Source of the DNA: Ashinkailepas kermadecensis
Lineage: Eukaryota; Arthropoda; Thecostraca; Neolepadidae
Reading direction: 5' to 3'
Length of the DNA stretch: 64,000 nucleotides
Assembly: GCA_034440615.1 (NCBI GenBank)
Contig: JAOTOM010005181.1
Location: 981,001-1,045,000 of the forward strand
Positions 45,946 to 56,282 of the stretch are shown piece after piece. Position 1 is the first letter of the stretch, and each line of letters begins with the position of its first letter. Position numbers and translations under genes: made by a program. The notes beneath the pieces are model-generated. The model had not been told where the DNA came from. It was given only the letters and a program-made list of their open reading frames with translations, and did no database searches.

Positions 45946-47000
45946 TCTGTCGCTACACAGTGAAGATCGTTCAGGCGCGCATTGAAGACGGAGGAATCCG
46001 GGATTTCTGAGGAAGCTGCCGCACGCTCGGATATTGTGGCATTTACACGGCTCCATTCTATTACCATCGCCGGCTTAACACGCCTGGCGGCCGCCGCCAG
46101 ATCCTGCCCCACGGCGGATGTTCTGCCCTTCCCAGCATCTCGGAATCTACTGGCGGTGGGAACACGAGATTGTCATGGTTGGTGTCGGCTTCAGATGACT
46201 GCCCAGCATGTGACAACACGGCCATAGATGCGGATGGAGATGTCTTGAGAATTCGGGGTGCAGCGAGGGGGATAGTCGGACCACCAGCTCGAATAATTTG
46301 AACGTTGGGCCTACCGCTTAAGTACACAAAATGTTCTGAATTATCAATGCTGCATGAATTCCTTCAAGCCTGAGCTTTTGAACACTGAAAAAGCAAAAGA
46401 CGTGCATTTTGACGGGGTACTGAGGGTACCCTGAGATCATCAGTTACTGCCACACATATGCCATACACATATGCCGAAATGGATACCTCTGCCACCATTT
46501 CTTGCCTGGACCGTATCGTCGAGAACTGTGGCCGCGTTCACCATGCTTAAGGAATGTATTTTGTTAAGCTGAGAACCAACATCCACCAGTGGGTGTAGAC
46601 TGAGCATCAACCAAGACTGGACAATATCATCACACAAACGTTGACTGAGTCTCCCTGCGAATAAAACGTTGACTTTGAAGCCCATACCTCGACAAGTTTT
46701 GAAATGATTTTGATTTGCATGCAAATGAGACATTGCTGCCGTTTAGAATATATATACCTGAAAATGAAGCGACTCAGTGGTTGTATCCACGTTTGACCCA
46801 CCGAGTGGTACTCTTCGCTATCTGGGGTGATGCAAATTTGGGGAGTTTTGTGCCCATCAAAACGTGACGCCCGCCATGTGCATAACACCTTCCACCACAG
46901 TAACGCACTGCGCCGAGAACGGACTGAGAACCTACTGGCGTCTTGGTACTGACAAATGCTAAAAACTAAGGGAAATTAGCACTTGTTAGAGGTGTTTCGG
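45946..47000. other. No supported gene
   Basis: Mixed sequence with an ATGCAAAT octamer near 46721. Minus-strand frames of about 95 codons at 46440-46890 are unrecognised. Confidence 0.4.
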
Positions 47001-47004
47001 CACC

Positions 47005-47225
47005 GTGGCCCTAAGCACCCCACAGGGCCGGCCCTTACCGTCCCCGAATCCTGACCACCCCAGAACTCAAATCGCTGAGGTCCTGACTGTCTGAGGACCC
47101 TATCCGTCCCGCAGGGTCCTGAGTATCTTTAGGCCCTAATCGTGCCAGGCCCTGTCTATCCGTCCCACAGGGCCCTGAGTGTCTTGAGGCCCTAATCGTG
47201 CCAGGCCCCGTCTATCCCAGAACTC
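47005..47225. repeat. Degenerate ~60-bp repeat rich in CAGGGCCCTGA
   Basis: Two clear copies of CCCACAGGGCCCTGAGTGTC/TTGAGGCCCTAATCGTGCCA (about 47104-47165 and 47166-47225), preceded by more diverged units. Confidence 0.75.
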
Positions 47226-47545
47226 TTGCCACACCAAGTATCAAATGGATTCGTGTGTTAGGTTGTTGAAAAGAGAACAAGCCTAATCCGGCAGTTCAAA
47301 TATATTCGATTTTACCATGATATTCAGCATTAGATGTACTTCTACAACAGAAGTTAGGAAATTAAGATGGGATGACAAAATGTTATGGGAAATGGGGGGG
47401 GGGACACACTTCTGAAAATGGGGACATTTTGATAAAATAATCTACTTCGAAATTGTATCTGTCCCTGAAGACAAGGCAGATGAATTTCGAGGAGCCTTAA
47501 ACTTTGGGGTTTGCACGCCTATGCCCAACGCAATTTCAGGACCTC
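47226..47545. other. No supported gene
   Basis: Unique sequence with a G9 run near 47395. Confidence 0.45.
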
Positions 47546-48280
47546 ATGGGTCATAAAGCCACAAAGTCATAAAGTCATAAAGTGTTCAGACTCAATAAGA
47601 GCCACAAGGGCCCATCCAGGTTAAGTTTGTAAAGGGAAGATACCATAACCCTGGCAAAAATACACTCATCACCCCAACCAACACCACATCCCTCATTCCA
47701 CAGAATCCATCCACCAACATCCCACACACTCATCAATGCCTGTCTACATTACTTACCCAGCCCTATTCACTCGATCTCGTGTAACAAATGTGACTTGAGT
47801 GCCCTACCAATAATTTCAAACTCCATTCATGCCTGCTTAAAGGGGCCTGTACAGTGCACACACACTTAGTATAATTCTCACCCTATCCACCACTACCTAG
47901 AACTCAAAAACAAGATTTTGCAGCCTAAAAAAAGTTGTCCACCCTATTTTTAAATACATTCAATGAGGGACTCCTCACGACATCAGCAGACAGCCTGTTC
48001 CACTGACCAACAATCCTTTCACTGAAGACCTGTTGTCGCTTAGCTGTTCTACACCTTGATTTGGCGAACCTGAATTGATGACTCCTATGTGATAGTCTAA
48101 ATAGAAGGGCATCATTCAGATTGACCTGATCTAGCGCTTTAGCAATTTTATAAATTTCAATCATATCGCCCCTTAATCTCTTATACTTGAGTGAGAACAT
48201 ATATAATGCCATAAGCCTTTCCCAATATTCTAAGTTACCTAGTCCACTGATGTTCTGAATTATCATCAATTCCCTGCGAT
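47546..48280 (-). mobile_element. CR1-like LINE, 3' part: polyprotein C-terminus, 3' UTR and tail repeat
   Basis: On the minus strand, IIQNISGLGNLEYWERLMAL, then KRLRGDMIEIYKIAK, then QQVFSERIVGQWNRLSADVV and SLNVFKNRVDNFF form the standard C-terminal block of CR1/L2-type LINEs (YxxRLxxLxL...RRxRGDMI...FSxRVxxxWNxLPxxVVxAxSxxxFKxxLD). This is followed by about 340 bp of non-coding sequence. At the 3' end lie imperfect 8-bp repeats of CTTTATGA (47552-47590), the type of short tandem tail common in this group. The element runs leftward and belongs with 48958-50200. Confidence 0.85.
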
Positions 48281-48957
48281 CATTCCCTGCGATGTGAGCC
48301 GAGCCGGACGCCAATATGAAGGCGGTCGCGTTTTTCGTCGGGAAAAGTCGCAGCCCCATGTTAAACAGGAGTGGAAGTGTTGCTCGAATATGAGCGCATG
48401 GCACGCGCTACGCTTAGCCAACCCATACAAATTGTACATTGCCGGATAGCCCATGTGACGGGCTATCAGTCCACCAAATTTGATAGCTCTAGTGTACGAC
48501 GCTCTCGGCTTGGAGGTGCCCAACTCAAAACAGATGCACGCGCCTGGCGGTCGCACGATACGGCGCACGCGACCGCCGACCACAAAAGCACACAGTTCCC
48601 CATGGGGCGCGTGCTTCCACAAAGTTTCACATTCGTGCGACCTGTGGTATATGCTGTGGCCCTAGCTCACTGATCTCAACATGACCCCAGTTGACGGCAC
48701 GTGGCATGTGCCCACGTGACACGCGCAACCAGAAACCACCGTTATAGCCTGTCCCCGGTACCGGCGCATCACGTGTGAAAATTTGAGCGAAATCCGCCCG
48801 GCCGTTTTGGCACAGCATGCTTCGAAGCGGCACACACACACACACACACACACATACACACACATGGATAAACATGTCTCGACAACTTTAGAAAACCGAC
48901 CGCCATGTATTAAATCTCCGATAGAGATTTCTCGTGACATAGTCACTCTAAATCGCA
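48281..48957 (+). mobile_element. Foreign insert inside the LINE, ending in (CA)n
   Basis: About 680 bp of sequence unrelated to the LINE replaces the part that should encode the YADD catalytic box through the thumb. It contains CGAAATCCGCCCGGCCGTTT followed by a (CA)n tract (48831-48865). This layout is typical of the 3' end of another retroposon. ATTCCCTGCGAT is duplicated at the left junction (48268-48293). About 450 bp of LINE coding sequence appear to be missing, so insertion was accompanied by deletion, or the LINE was already deleted. Confidence 0.6.
48831..48866. repeat. (CA)n microsatellite
   Basis: CA dinucleotide tract with one T interruption. Confidence 0.95.
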
Positions 48958-50200
48958 TCTACGATTTGGAAATATCACTATTCCTCAGACCTACTTCAAT
49001 GTTATTCACAAAGATGATGAAGAGAAGTGGTTCTAGAACAGAGCCCTGTGACACTTCAATCAGAACATCCTTTCATTCAGATTTACATCCATTTAACACT
49101 ACCATTTGTTTCCGCCCCTTAACCATGCTTCAATCCAACCTATAACTTTTCCAACATTCACACGCTGCTCTAGTTGCTGAATTAGACGCCCATGTGGAAA
49201 TTTATCAAAAACTTTGCTAAAGTCCAAGTACACAACATCCATCCTGCTTTGAATGTCTATTTCTTTAGTTACATACTCAGATCTTTCAGATCGAAATCCA
49301 TGTTGGGTATCCCTTAAAAGGTTGTGTCGATTTAGATGAGTCTGAATATTCTGTTTGACAAGTTTTCTAGTGCCTTGTAAACTATTGAGGTCAAGCTGAC
49401 TGGCCTGTGGTTTCCTACACACTTGATGTTTCCCTTTTTGAAAATCGGCACTACATTTGCATTTCGCCAATCTTCAGGTACTTCAGAATACTCCACGGAA
49501 CGCCTGGAAATGATACCTAGGGGAACTACCAATGCTTTAGCACACTCTACTTAGATCCTAGCATGTACACCATCTGGCCCAGAAGCTTTATTAGGTTTTA
49601 TATTGTGCAACTGTCTTTCTACAGCTTCTGTGGTTATTGTAAGATACTCCAACCTATCACTGCCATGGTATAACTTTCAGTTGTTTCCAATGTACCGGAG
49701 TTCTCTTTAGCAATGTTTGATAAGAATTGTTTGCTTAGGGACTCCACTATATCATAATCATCGACCACTATTTTATCATATACCTCCAGTAGTCCTGCAA
49801 TACACTTGTTATACCTAAATTTGTCGAAGCTAAAGAACCTCTTAGCATTGCCTTCTGAACATCCTCGAGCGAATTTGATTTCAGCCAGTCTTTTAGATGC
49901 CCGAACACACCTAACTTTATTTCTAGCTATTCTATATGATTCTAGATTTTCCTCAGAGTTAGCATCTTTTCGTTTCTTAAATGCCTGCTTCTCTGACTCC
50001 AGTAAATGTTTTACTTCCTCGGTCAGCCATGAAGGGTACTTGACCTTGTTTAATCTAGTCTGCCTTTTGGAGTCATGTAGCAGTGGTTGCTGCCTGGCCG
50101 GGGCACTAGCTATGGAGATAAAAATTGAGTGGATAGAATCCGACGGAAAAAATAGAGGTGTGTGGTGCCGTAACATTGTGCTTGCTCTGAGCAGGCGATC
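48958..50200 (-). mobile_element. CR1-like LINE, reverse transcriptase region (decayed, 5'-truncated)
   Basis: Minus-strand reading starts in the linker after the endonuclease: PSWLTEEVKHLLESEKQAFK and RFFSFDKFRYN. It continues through LEYLTITTEAVERQL, IKPNKASGPDGVHARI, VPEDWRNANVVPIFKKGN, GNHRPVSLTSIVYKALE, VVYLDFSKVFDKFPHGRL (motif A, the DFSK aspartate intact) and SQGSVLEPLLFIIFVNN (motif B). It stops at SDISKS, just before the expected FADDT box. There is an in-frame TAA at 49551-49553 and at least two frameshifts. The endonuclease domain is absent, as in usual 5' truncation. The 5' boundary lies between about 50070 and 50220. Not functional. Confidence 0.88.
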
Positions 50201-50227
50201 CTCGGTCTTACTTCTCATAACCGAGTG

Positions 50228-50425
50228 GGCGACCTTTCAGTCTCTCCCATGGCCGGAATCAGTCCTGAGAACTCCCCGTCCTCCCCTCTCAACCGCCGAT
50301 GACCTTGAGATCGCTCCCATGGCTGGGGAGCAGTCCTGAGAACCTCTCGCCCTCCCCTCTCAACCGCCGATGACCTTGAGTTCCGCTCCCTACATCCGAA
50401 CAAGAGGCCCTGAGAAGCACGCGCC
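50228..50425. repeat. ~86-bp tandem repeat, 2 copies plus partial
   Basis: TCTCAACCGCCGATGACCTT and CGCTCCCATGGCTGG...AGTCCTGAGAAC recur at about 86-bp spacing. Confidence 0.85.
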
Positions 50426-50488
50426 CCCCTCCATAAGCCATTTGGCACAGATTTTGTGTGGCGATAAAGCCGACAAGCGCCACGTAGC

Positions 50489-50526
50489 TGGCGTTAGTGG
50501 CGCTAATGGCGCTAATGGCGCCAATG
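50489..50526. repeat. 9-bp repeat GGCGCTAAT
   Basis: Four units of GGCGCTAAT or close variants. Confidence 0.88.
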
Positions 50527-50990
50527 ACTCCGGAGCGGTGATCAGTGGCAGTTACGCGATGTCATGCGTGCTTAGGACGTCGGGATCGTGCGCGGAATCG
50601 CCCAGAAGAAACGGCCGGACAAGATCGTGCTGCAATTTTACGGCATGCTAGCTGGCAATGCTTTGTGATCTACGAAATTAACAAAAGTATGATTGCTGTA
50701 GGTGATCTTGTGGTTGCTTTCCATATCCTGCCGCTCCTTTTGTCGTTCTTTTTCTTGTTCTACTAAGTGAATGAACGCACTTTTACACGGCATAGACTTT
50801 CCGCCAACAATTGTCTCCATATGGAAGATATTTCTGTCTCAAGTACATTTTTTAGCAGAGTGTCGTATCCAACAGTGTAAGCCAACACGGGGACAACGTA
50901 CCTCTGAAGCCATAAGTCACACGGCAGGTTTGCCGAAGCTGCGCCTTACTCACCATATCTGTTTTCCTTCTGTCAAAGCCAATCAATCAC
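50527..50990. other. No supported gene
   Basis: Unique sequence with short unrecognised frames. Confidence 0.45.
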
Positions 50991-50993
50991 TGT

Positions 50994-51692
50994 CACCATG
51001 TCGGTCACCTTCTGCCGAAGCCACTGTCACCATGTCGGTCACCTTCTGCCGAAGCCACTGTCACCATATCGGTCACCTTCTGCCGAAGCCACTGTCACCA
51101 TGTCGGTCACCTTCTGCCAAAGCCACTGTGACCATGTCGGTCACCTTCTGTCGAAGCCACTGTGACCATGTCGGTCACCTTCTGCCGAAGCCACTGTCAC
51201 CATATCGGTCACCTTCTGCCGAAGCCACTGTCACCATGTCGGTCACCTTCTGCTGAAGCAACTGTCACCATGTCGGTCACCTTCTGCCGAAGCCACTGTC
51301 ACCATGTCGGTCACCTTCTGCCGAAGCCACTGTCACCATATCGGTCACCTTCTGCCGAAGCAACTGTGACCATGTCGGCCACCTTCTGCCGAATCCACTG
51401 TGACCATGTCGGTCACCTGTCGAAGCCACTGTCACCATGTCGGTCACCTTCTGCCGAAGTCACTGTCACCATGTCGGTCACCTGCCGAAGCCACTGTCAC
51501 CATATCGGTAACCTCCTGCCGAAACGACTATCACCATGTCGGTCACATCTTGCCAAAATCACCGTCATCATGCCGGTCACCTTGTGCCGAAGCCAGTACC
51601 ACGATATCGGTCACCTTCTGCCGAAGCCAGTCCCACGATATCGGTCACCTTGTGCCGAAGCCAGTACCACGATATCGGTCACCTCCTGCCGA
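50994..51692. repeat. 34-bp satellite, about 21 copies, diverging rightward
   Basis: Unit CACCATGTCGGTCACCTTCT followed by GCCGAAGCCACTGT. CATATCGG and TGTGACCATG versions are interspersed. Past 51400 units shorten, and from about 51590 they switch to GTACCACGATATCGG or GTCCCACGATATCGG. Frames crossing it are artefacts of the 34-bp period. Confidence 0.96.
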
Positions 51693-51856
51693 AACCAAGC
51701 CCGCTTGCCGACTGAACGCCAGCACATTGATATCCAGCGGCCGATCTTGTGCCACTCATCTTCAAAGATACATACTGAAGCTACAAAACGCCCTGTTCTC
51801 TGGCGACGTCGAACACACGTGGTCTTTCATGCATCACAATATGCTGCCATGTAGGC

Positions 51857-51870
51857 TCTATAAAAGACCA
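51857..51870 (+). promoter_or_regulatory. TATA box-like CTATAAAAGACC
   Basis: TATAAAAG at 51859-51866, about 165 bp downstream of the 34-bp array, with TTGATTCAGCATG about 30 bp further. No recognisable gene follows. Confidence 0.25.
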
Positions 51871-52094
51871 GAATTCCATTCATCGCGTTTGATTCAGCAT
51901 GCCACGTCGGGCACGCGGCAAAAGGACGGCTCTTTTGGTGGCACATTCACTGATTTAATCTTTTAATCCCAGTTATTGCTGTTGATTGAGCCTTTCATGT
52001 GTAATCTTCCAAAAGCAGAGACTCGCGCGCGGCATTGGCCCACCGCAGAGCGGGCGAGGGTCGATTTGCTGCGGGGCGCGGCCAGCAGAGGGCA

Positions 52095-52256
52095 CACTGA
52101 GACCACGCTCTGGTCTGCCAGCACACTCCGAGTGGACACGTGATCAGCGGACTGGGTCAGACTCATGGTCTGAGGTCACGCTCTGGTCTGGACCGCCAGC
52201 ACACTCCGAGTGGACACGTGATCAGCGGACTGGGTCAGACTTATCATGGTCTTGGT
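52095..52256. repeat. Direct duplication (~72-86 bp) with CACGTGATC
   Basis: CACGCTCTGGTCTG...CCAGCACACTCCGAGTGGAC...ACGTGATCAGCGGACTGGGT...CAGACT occurs twice. The second copy carries an additional GACCG. Confidence 0.9.
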
Positions 52257-53000
52257 TCCGGTGCTTCCTTCTGATGAGTGTAGCCTTTTGAAGTAGATGC
52301 CATGACACGCACCTAGGAGAGACGCCGTCGAGCCCCTAGGTTGACCCAACGGTCAATATGGAACAAGTTGCCGACTTGGGAAATTTCTCCCGGTTCGCTG
52401 TTCTCTCACCTGTCAAACAGGCATTATGTTCAGCAGTTTGTTGCTGCTTCTTCCCCTTGGGTAGGATATCATTTCAGTTTTACACTATTGGCCTACGAAT
52501 GTGGTGATTAACATGTGGTTGAGGTTAATTGGTATGTACTTGATATGGATGAAATTTTTGTCCAGAGTATTCTGAAATATTGTTTGTTTATTAGACCGCA
52601 TTCCATACTATTGCATTCATCTTTGCTCTGCTTCACTGCGAAAAAAAATGACGTTCTTTGAAAAGGTTCATTGGCACTACGTTTTCGGCTGTTTCTACGC
52701 TTCTGAGAGAAGCTCAACCACGGAAGAATCTCTAAAGATCTGTGAGGGTTTTTAGGTCCATGCAATCCCAGATAAGTTGTGCTAAGTTACAAACCAGGCG
52801 ACAATCTACACTGCCGACCCCCACCCGTCACTCAAACCGCCCAGTCTATTTCCCCACCCATGACCATCAAAAAACGCAAGCCTAGTGATCTGCCAGCTGG
52901 GGGGGGCATTGACACCCCAACGGCGCGTCACGACATCGTCACAGTCAAAACCGCTCGCCGTCACCGTCAGCAGCATTGGTTGGCCGGCGCATGGCCTAAC
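52257..53000. other. No supported gene
   Basis: Mostly AT-balanced unique sequence with short frames. Near 52800 it becomes C-rich before the next array. Confidence 0.45.
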
Positions 53001-53004
53001 GTAG

Positions 53005-53306
53005 TGTGCCGTCAGTGAACAAACACCGTCACTGCCAGTGACATGACCGTCAGTGAACAAACACCGTCACTGCCAGTGGCATGACCGTCAGTGAACAAAC
53101 ACCGTCACTGCCAGTGACATGACCGTCAGTGAAAATAAACCCCGTACATGACCGTCAGTGAGCAAACACCGTCACTGCCAGTGACATGACCGTCAGTGAA
53201 CAAACACCGTCACTGCCAGTGACATGACCGTCAGTGAACAAACACCGTCACTGCCAGTGACATGACCGTCAGTGAACAAGCACCGTCACTGCCAGTGACA
53301 TGACCG
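53005..53306. repeat. 38-bp minisatellite, about 8 copies, with near-palindrome
   Basis: Unit ATGACCGTCAGTGAACAAAC followed by ACCGTCACTGCCAGTGAC. The last 15 bases (GTCACTGCCAGTGAC) form 7-bp inverted arms about a single central base. One unit near 53120-53160 is rearranged. Confidence 0.94.
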
Positions 53307-53760
53307 AGCTCTGTGGCATGACGCGCCAAGCTCCGTGACACCAGATACCGAGCTCTGTGGTGCGACGTTGAGTTCCGTGACACCAGACACCGAGCTCTGT
53401 GGTGCGACGTTGAGCTCCGTGACGCGAGATACCGAGCTCTGTGGTGCGACGTTGAGTTCCGTGGCACGAGATGCTGAGCTCTGTGGTGCGACGTTGAGCT
53501 CCGTGACGCGAGATGCTGAGCTCTGTGGCATGTGATGCCGAGCTCTGTTGTGCGAGATACCGAGCTCTGTGGTGTGAGATACCGAGCTCTGTGGTGCTAC
53601 ATATTGAGCTCTGCAGGGCGACACGTCTGGAGCTCTGTGGTGATGCATATTGAGCTCTGCACGGTGACATGTCTTGAGCTCTGTGGTGCTACATATTGAG
53701 CTCTGCAGGGCTATGCGTGTTGAGTTCTGTGGTGCTACATATTAAGCTTTGCGGGGCGAT
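53307..53760. repeat. ~21-22-bp GAGCTC-type satellite, about 21 copies
   Basis: Units of the form GAGCTCTGTGGTGCGACGTT alternate with GAGTTCCGTGACACCAGATACC, giving a dimer of about 43 bp. They drift rightward to ATATTGAGCTCTGCAGGGCG and GTGCTACATATTGAGCTC forms. The array begins exactly where the 38-bp array ends (CATGACCG/AGCTCTG). Confidence 0.92.
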
Positions 53761-54215
53761 ATGCAAGGCAGAACTGCAGTCTTGAGTTCTGCCTTGCACC
53801 CTTCCCCGCCCCTATTGATCCAAGCTGCTGTGGCCACCAGCCTGGCGACACCACGGGGTCGCCACGTGGCCTTGAACCGTGCGACCACTGGCAGAGCGTG
53901 TCGACCGGACGCGTCGACTCGACGACCAGCGGTCAGTCTGGCCGGCCCGCCACGCCGCTCCGTGGCGCGCCTTCCAGCACGGCCTCCGACCAACTTGTCG
54001 GCCGCCGGACAGCGCAATTTAAGATAACTCTTACAGAAATAGCGTCATTATTCCATTCCATTATCGTTCTTCTCATATGCAAATCGCCGCGACGTCCACT
54101 GGGGACCGGGTGAAAGGCGGGTCGGGTCGGGCGTGGGGAAGGCGGCCCTCGGGACGAGGCGGAGGAGGAGTGGTCTCTCAGCACGGACGTCTCAGTCGGT
54201 CTCAGTCGCAGGCTA
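53761..54215. other. GC-rich unique stretch
   Basis: CpG-rich from about 53840 to 54010 and again 54100-54180, with an ATGCAAAT octamer at 54077. Overlapping frames on both strands, none recognised. Confidence 0.35.
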
Positions 54216-54760
54216 TTAGGGACGCTCCAGAAGTGAATATCATGCCCCCAGTCACTTGCATCGCTATTAGCAAATTTAATCATATGTTCACATATCAATC
54301 ATATCACTTACAATTCATATCCCCACATATGAATCACCACATGCGCACAGAAATAATGCCTGCAAGCACATGCTAATATCGTGCAACTGAACGATCTCAG
54401 ACCCAGAGGTACGAATGGTTCAATATTAGGCACAGTTTCACATATGAGAGAGCAGCGCGGTGCCAGCTGGAGGTTTACCAAGGACATTCGACTTGTTTCT
54501 TGCCGCAGCGGCTGGTACACGAAGTGTCGCGACGCAAACGTTAGACGTACGCGTGGGAAGTGTAGCGATGAAGATGTAGCTCGGCGGTACCGGTCTGGGT
54601 GGTGACAGACGTGCGCTGCGAGACTGAGACGTTAGCTGCGAACATGTCACACAGGGCTGGTGGTGAAGTGCCCATACAGGCATCGGGTCACATTCATGAC
54701 ATTGTGAGGTGCCACCATATCCTTGACGCTTGACTAACGCAGACCACGAAGTACAGAGCA
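54216..54760. other. No supported gene
   Basis: Unique sequence; short unrecognised frames. Confidence 0.4.
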
Positions 54761-54763
54761 CGA

Positions 54764-54993
54764 GTGATCGGAGTGCTCAAAATCTTGAAAGTCTGGCGGA
54801 CAAATTTACAACAGGCTGTACGCGGGGCAGATGGCACGCATGTGCACTGCCCCACACCGACAAACAGTAGCTGGCGAACGTGCGGGAAAACGTGCATGTC
54901 GATCAGCATTTTGTTCACATCCGGACTGAGTGAGTCTGATTTTGACAAACGAGGTGATGATGGCGTCGCCTGGCCTTGCGACAGCCGTGACGC
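54764..54993 (+). pseudogene. Possible Harbinger/PIF-like transposase remnant (weak)
   Basis: The 85-codon frame contains VRGADGTHVHCPTPTNSSW followed by GKTCMSISI. Harbinger-family DDE transposases carry a similar first catalytic block, of the form IGxxDGTHxxIxxP...YxNRKxxxSINxQ. Only the ADGTH core is convincing. The downstream catalytic residues, the YxNRK equivalent and any terminal inverted repeats are not seen. It could equally be chance. Confidence 0.15.
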
Positions 54994-56282
54994 GCGTCTG
55001 CCGAGCCACGTGACGATCTAGGTTACCCAGCGCGTCTGCCGAGCCACGTGACGATCTAGGATACCCAGCGCGTCTGCCGAGCCACGTGACGATCTAGGTT
55101 ACCCAGCGCGTCTGCCGAGCCACGTGACGATCTAGGTTACCCAGCGCGTCTGCCGAGCCACGTGACGATCTAGGTTACCCAGCGCGTCTGCCGAGCCACG
55201 TGACGATCTAGGAGGTTACCCAGCGCGTCTGCCGAGCCACGTGACGATCTGAGGTTACCCAGCGCGTCTGCCGAGCCACGTGACGATCTAGAGGTTACCC
55301 AGCGCGTCTGCCGAGCCACGTGACGATCTAGGAGGTTACCCAGCGCGTCTGCCGAGCCACGTGACGATCTAGAGGTTACCCAGCGCGTATGCCGAGCCAC
55401 GTGACGATCTAGGTTACCCAGCGTCTGCCGAGCCACGTGACGATCTAGAGGATACCCAGCGCGTCTGCCGAGCCACGTGACGATCTAGGTTACCCAGCGC
55501 GTCTGCCGAACCACGTGACGATCTAGGAGGTTACCCAGCGCGTCTGCCGAGCCACGTGACGATCTAGGTTACCCAGCGCGTCTGCCGAGCCACGTGACGA
55601 TCTAGGTTACCCAGCGCGTCTGCCGAGCCACGTGACGATCTAGGAGGTTACCCAGCGCGTCTGCCGAGCCACGTGACGATCTAGGAGGTTACCCAGCGCG
55701 TCTGCCGAGCCACGTGACGATCTAGGTTACCCAGCGCGTCTGCCGAGCCACGTGACGATCTAGGAGGTTACCCAGCGCGTCTGCCGAGCCACGTGACGAT
55801 CTAGGTTACCCAGCGCGTCTGCCGAGCCACGTGACGATCTAGGTTACCCAGCGCGTCTGCCGAGCCACGTGACGATCTAGGTTACCCAGCGCGTCTGCCG
55901 AGCCACGTGACGATCTAGGAGGTTACCCAGCGCGTCTGCCGAGCCACGTGACGATCTAGGAGGTTACCCAGCGCGTCTGCCGAGCCACGTGACGATCTAG
56001 GAGGTTACCCAGCGCGTCTGCCGAGCCACGTGACGATCTAGGTTACCCAGCGCGTCTGCCGAGCCACGTGACGATCTAGGTTACCCAGCACGTCTGCCGA
56101 GCCACGTGACGATCTAGGTTACCCAGCGCGTCTGCCGAGCCACGTGACGATCTAGGTTACCCAGCGCGTCTGCCGAGCCACGTGACGATCTAGGTTACCC
56201 AGCGCGTCTGCCGAGCCACGTGACGATCTAGGTTACCCAGCGCGTCTGCCGAGCCACGTGACGATCTAGGAGGATACCCAGC
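54993..56282 (-). repeat. 38/41-bp satellite (~33 copies) that matches LINE coding sequence
   Basis: On the minus strand each unit reads GCGCTGGGTAACCTAGATCG then TCACGTGGCTCGGCAGAC (38 bp), or has an extra CCT or CTC (41 bp; a few 39-40 bp). Translation of the 41-bp form is ALGNLLDRHVARQT. The unit next to the LINE (56265-56282) reads GGTATCCTCCTAGAT, i.e. GILLD, and is continuous with the LINE frame at 56283-56443. Units with the same GGTATCC also occur at about 55058 and 55450. Each unit contains CACGTG. The array is best read as an amplification of this piece of a LINE reverse transcriptase gene. Confidence 0.93.

Noticed and set aside
50994..51692. CRISPR-like regularity in the 34-bp and 38-bp arrays
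   Set aside because: Units are contiguous with no unique spacers, there are no cas genes, and the surrounding sequence is animal-type DNA.
55170..55436. A repeat protein LLDRHVARQTRWVT on the minus strand
   Set aside because: Mixed 38- and 41-bp units break the frame repeatedly. The codons are inherited from the LINE, not a separate gene.
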